DNA of 64,000 nucleotides from Sialis fuliginosa (Eukaryota; Arthropoda; Insecta; Megaloptera; Sialidae): NCBI GenBank assembly GCA_961205875.1, contig OY540820.1, positions 11,408,001 to 11,472,000 of the forward strand, read 5' to 3'. Shown piece by piece: positions 61,690 to 64,000 of this stretch (position 1 is its first letter; each line of letters starts with the position of its first letter). The notes under the pieces were generated by a model. It saw only the letters and a program-made list of their open reading frames with translations, ran no database searches and was not told where the DNA came from. The position numbers and the translations under genes were made by a program.

Positions 61690-62290
61690 GCCACCACTTC
61701 ATTTCGGTACTGTAGCTCGTGTAACTTTGGCAAATTCCTTGCTAGAAAATATTTTATTTAAATACTTATATTCGGCTGTAAAAATGTACACGAATAAAAT
61801 ATTTAAATATACTTATTATGATAGTTTCTTAATAAATTTGGAAATAAATACTTTATATTAGTGTAGATCAAAAAATATGAACGCTTTTTATATTGATGTA
61901 TTAAATATTGAAAATATAAATAATCACTTTTTAATTTCAATAAATCACAGAGTTGTATTAAAAATGACATTAAACCATTTTCATATTAATATATAGGTTA
62001 TTATAATTTACTTTTGAAAAGCAATTTTATAAAAATAAAACATATCAAAGCATAAGACTTGCTGTATTAATTTTAAAAGCTAAAAAAGTTATTCTAGATT
62101 CAATAAAGGCAAATAAATACATAGTATTTATTGTTTTACCTCAAAAGATGTTGGTGCTAAAAACAAAAATCGAAAGGAGATCAATGCATATATATTATCA
62201 CAAATAACGCCCTTAGTAATAATTAGACCAACGAAAAATAGAAGTAAACATATTTTACAATGTTTAGTTTAGATCTAAAATTTAAAAACG
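61690..62290 (-). pseudogene. Relic of a receptor-3-like gene: 5' flank piece and exon 6-7 fragments
   Basis: On minus, 62060-62085 holds the start of the 90-nt exon (TTTTAAAATTAATACAGCAA), and 62138-62275 the 154-nt exon with GGGCGTTATTTGTGATAATA and ACCAACATCTTTTGAG, both close to receptor-3 exons at 37440-37670, but part of the exon around the EESRS motif is missing. To the left, 61921-62050 matches the degenerate upstream block at 48240-48390. Remains of a lost receptor copy. Confidence 0.75.
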
Positions 62291-62515
62291 CAAATTATAA
62301 AGTTTTATTTAGGAAAAATATTTATAATCATGGTCCCCATATCCAAATCATTTTCATATAGGTAATATAAAGTTCAAATATTATTTTTATATAATTTGTT
62401 ACTCCCTAACAGCAATTTTATAATAAAATGCATTTATATACAAAACATATCAAAGAATAAGTTATTAATATTATTTTATTGAATACATGTAAAATTATTA
62501 CTATTACAACACTTT

Positions 62516-64000
62516 TTATTTTTCTAAACCATATTGTATCATCACCAGCTCATACGTGACTATAGTAGAGGTAATCTGAAAAAGAATATATGTAAATATA
62601 TAATACAAAAATTACAGTAGCACCTCACAATAACGACATAATTGGGACCGGACCCTTGCCGTCAAGTGGAAAACGCCGGTAAGTGAATTATGTTTTTTTT
62701 ATGCCTCGCGAGTGCCTGTAAGTAAAACTACATATGTACTAATATAGGTATATTAAATGTGTAATAACACAAACAATAAAACAAAAACAGAAAGGGCAAT
62801 TTTTACTCTTAAATACATATATATTTAATATGTATATGATTTACAACTGAAAAAGGAATAGAAAAATTAAATTTTCAATACAAATACGGAGATTAAAGTT
62901 ACAAGTGCCGTTATTGCGAGGTGCTATACTGTATAATTATTATTGTTAATAATAATGGCGTATCATTTTATAGTTTAGTACTGTAAAAATCAAAATGTTT
63001 AATAAGGTACTGGCACCAGTCTTGGATATGACCCCAGTAATGGCTATTTTTAATTAAATGTACTGAATTAGAAATATTTATTGATATTTGATTACTACCA
63101 TCTCTGAATATTAATCTATATACATTTATCTGTCTTACAGCGTGATTTAATGACAATCGGCCAAAAGGTGTCAAAATGGTGGACATTTAAACTAACTATT
63201 AGTATAATTTATTTATTAAATTATTATATTATCATAATATCTGCTTTGTGTAAAATTGCTTTACATTGCATGTTTCAAATTTGACGATTCTTTCTTTTAT
63301 ATCTTTTGTGTTGTAGCACTTATCATTTTGTAATCATTAGCAATTTACTTTATCTATTACTATAGAAAAAACATAAAATAAACAAAATAAAAGGCTATAA
63401 TTTATAAAACAAACTATATTTGTGAACTTTGGTAATTAAATTGATAAAATAAAAAATTACTTATTTTATTAGTAACATTAGTTCATGAGAATTACAAAAA
63501 CAGTAAACCTTAGTCTTATAGCGCCCATAACTGGTGCCAGTACTTTAATAGTATGACTATTTTATTTTACAGATTAAAATCCATAACATGATACGCGACT
63601 CTTTTCGAATAAAAAATTACCGAAAGAATAACGTCTCTTCGAACAGAAAAGTATCTCAATCCTGTTAAAGCTATAACTTCTGCCATTATTTGATCTACAA
63701 ATCTGGTTAACTAAAATAAAGTTTTTAATAAATTATTTGACAATGATTTTCTTTCTATATATTAATTAATTCTATGCTACTTTCAGATTGTTTCATGATT
63801 TTCTTATGTTTAAGCGAAGAATTATACATAATGTATGTATATCGTCATATAAAATATAAATCTTCATATGACTATTATCCACGTTTTTAATTACCTCTAC
63901 ACAATTTGTAGTGAGAAACATATACTTCAATGGAGATCTGCTTTCTTCATGAATTCTTGAAGCATAGATAATCACCATCAAGAATCTGGATATTAGAAAT
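62516..64000 (-). CDS. Sugar-type gustatory receptor 7, C-terminal part (runs off the right edge)
   Basis: Exons on minus: from beyond 64000 to 63895, then 63710-63621 and 62575-62516. The visible protein has MVIIYASRIHEESRSPLKYM, then LTRFVDQIMAEVIALTG with YFSVRRDVILS, and TIVTYELVMIQYGLEK. Exon lengths 90 and 60 match the other copies. The last intron is enlarged by two MITEs (62615-62931 and 63006-63544). Nothing in the visible part is broken. Confidence 0.88.
62615..62931. mobile_element. Pogo/Tigger-like MITE in receptor-7 last intron
   Basis: CAGTAGCACCTCACAATAAC and GTTATTGCGAGGTGCTATACTG are inverse ends 317 bp apart, with TA on both sides. The interior includes GACCGGACCCTTGCCGTCAA. 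No transposase remains. A different family from the 28181-28700 element. Confidence 0.82.
63006..63544 (+). mobile_element. Full-length MITE, GGTACTGGCACCAGT family
   Basis: GGTACTGGCACCAGT and ACTGGTGCCAGTACT are inverse 15-bp ends (one mismatch), 539 bp apart. This is the best preserved copy in the window; relatives at 2701, 3670 and 7296. Non-coding. Confidence 0.85.

Noticed and set aside
1-64000. CRISPR arrays, rRNA or tRNA genes
   Set aside because: No regular spacer arrays and no cloverleaf or rRNA signature noticed on either strand.

Overview
The window is nuclear DNA of an insect. It is very AT-rich, its genes are split by GT-AG introns, and it carries a delta-class glutathione S-transferase (an arthropod class) and an array of insect sugar-type gustatory receptors (Gr). 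The many short TAGGTACC-type words and the compact TIR elements recall sap-sucking Hemiptera such as aphids, but that is only an impression; order and species are not proven.

Layout. 1-477 (-): first coding exon of pyruvate dehydrogenase E1 beta. 1168-4360 (-): a complete four-exon delta GST with a likely TATA/initiator promoter near 6830-6868. 6870-10880: intergenic DNA with MITEs and a LINE 3' end. 10885-23338 (-): a very large Rhs/YD-repeat protein of bacterial toxin-complex type that carries ordinary host introns, i.e. an old horizontally acquired gene sitting between normal insect genes. 24917-64000: seven sugar-type gustatory receptor genes, one on + (24917-29935) and six on - (30856-35648, 37254-41178, 42279-45966, 49472-53525, 56012-59698, and 62516 to beyond the right edge).

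All six complete receptors have open exons, consensus splice sites and matching intron phases, encode about 405-456 residues and end in the family motif TYELVhhQ. The copies at 42-46, 49-53 and 56-60 kb have exons of exactly equal length and must be recent tandem duplicates; the partial copy at the right edge belongs with them. Fragments of the first exon and upstream DNA of the 37-41 kb receptor recur between the younger genes, which reveals the duplicated unit.

The array is crowded with non-autonomous DNA elements: hAT-like with 8-bp target duplications, piggyBac-like at TTAA, pogo/Tigger-like and foldback elements at TA. Because the tandem receptor units are alignable, several insertions have an empty paralogous site inside the same window, so their order relative to the duplications can be read directly.

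How the genes fit together: PDHB is housekeeping metabolism, the GST is detoxification, the receptors sense sugars, and the Rhs-type gene is an acquired protein of unknown present role. I see no sign that these act as one pathway; they are chromosomal neighbours.
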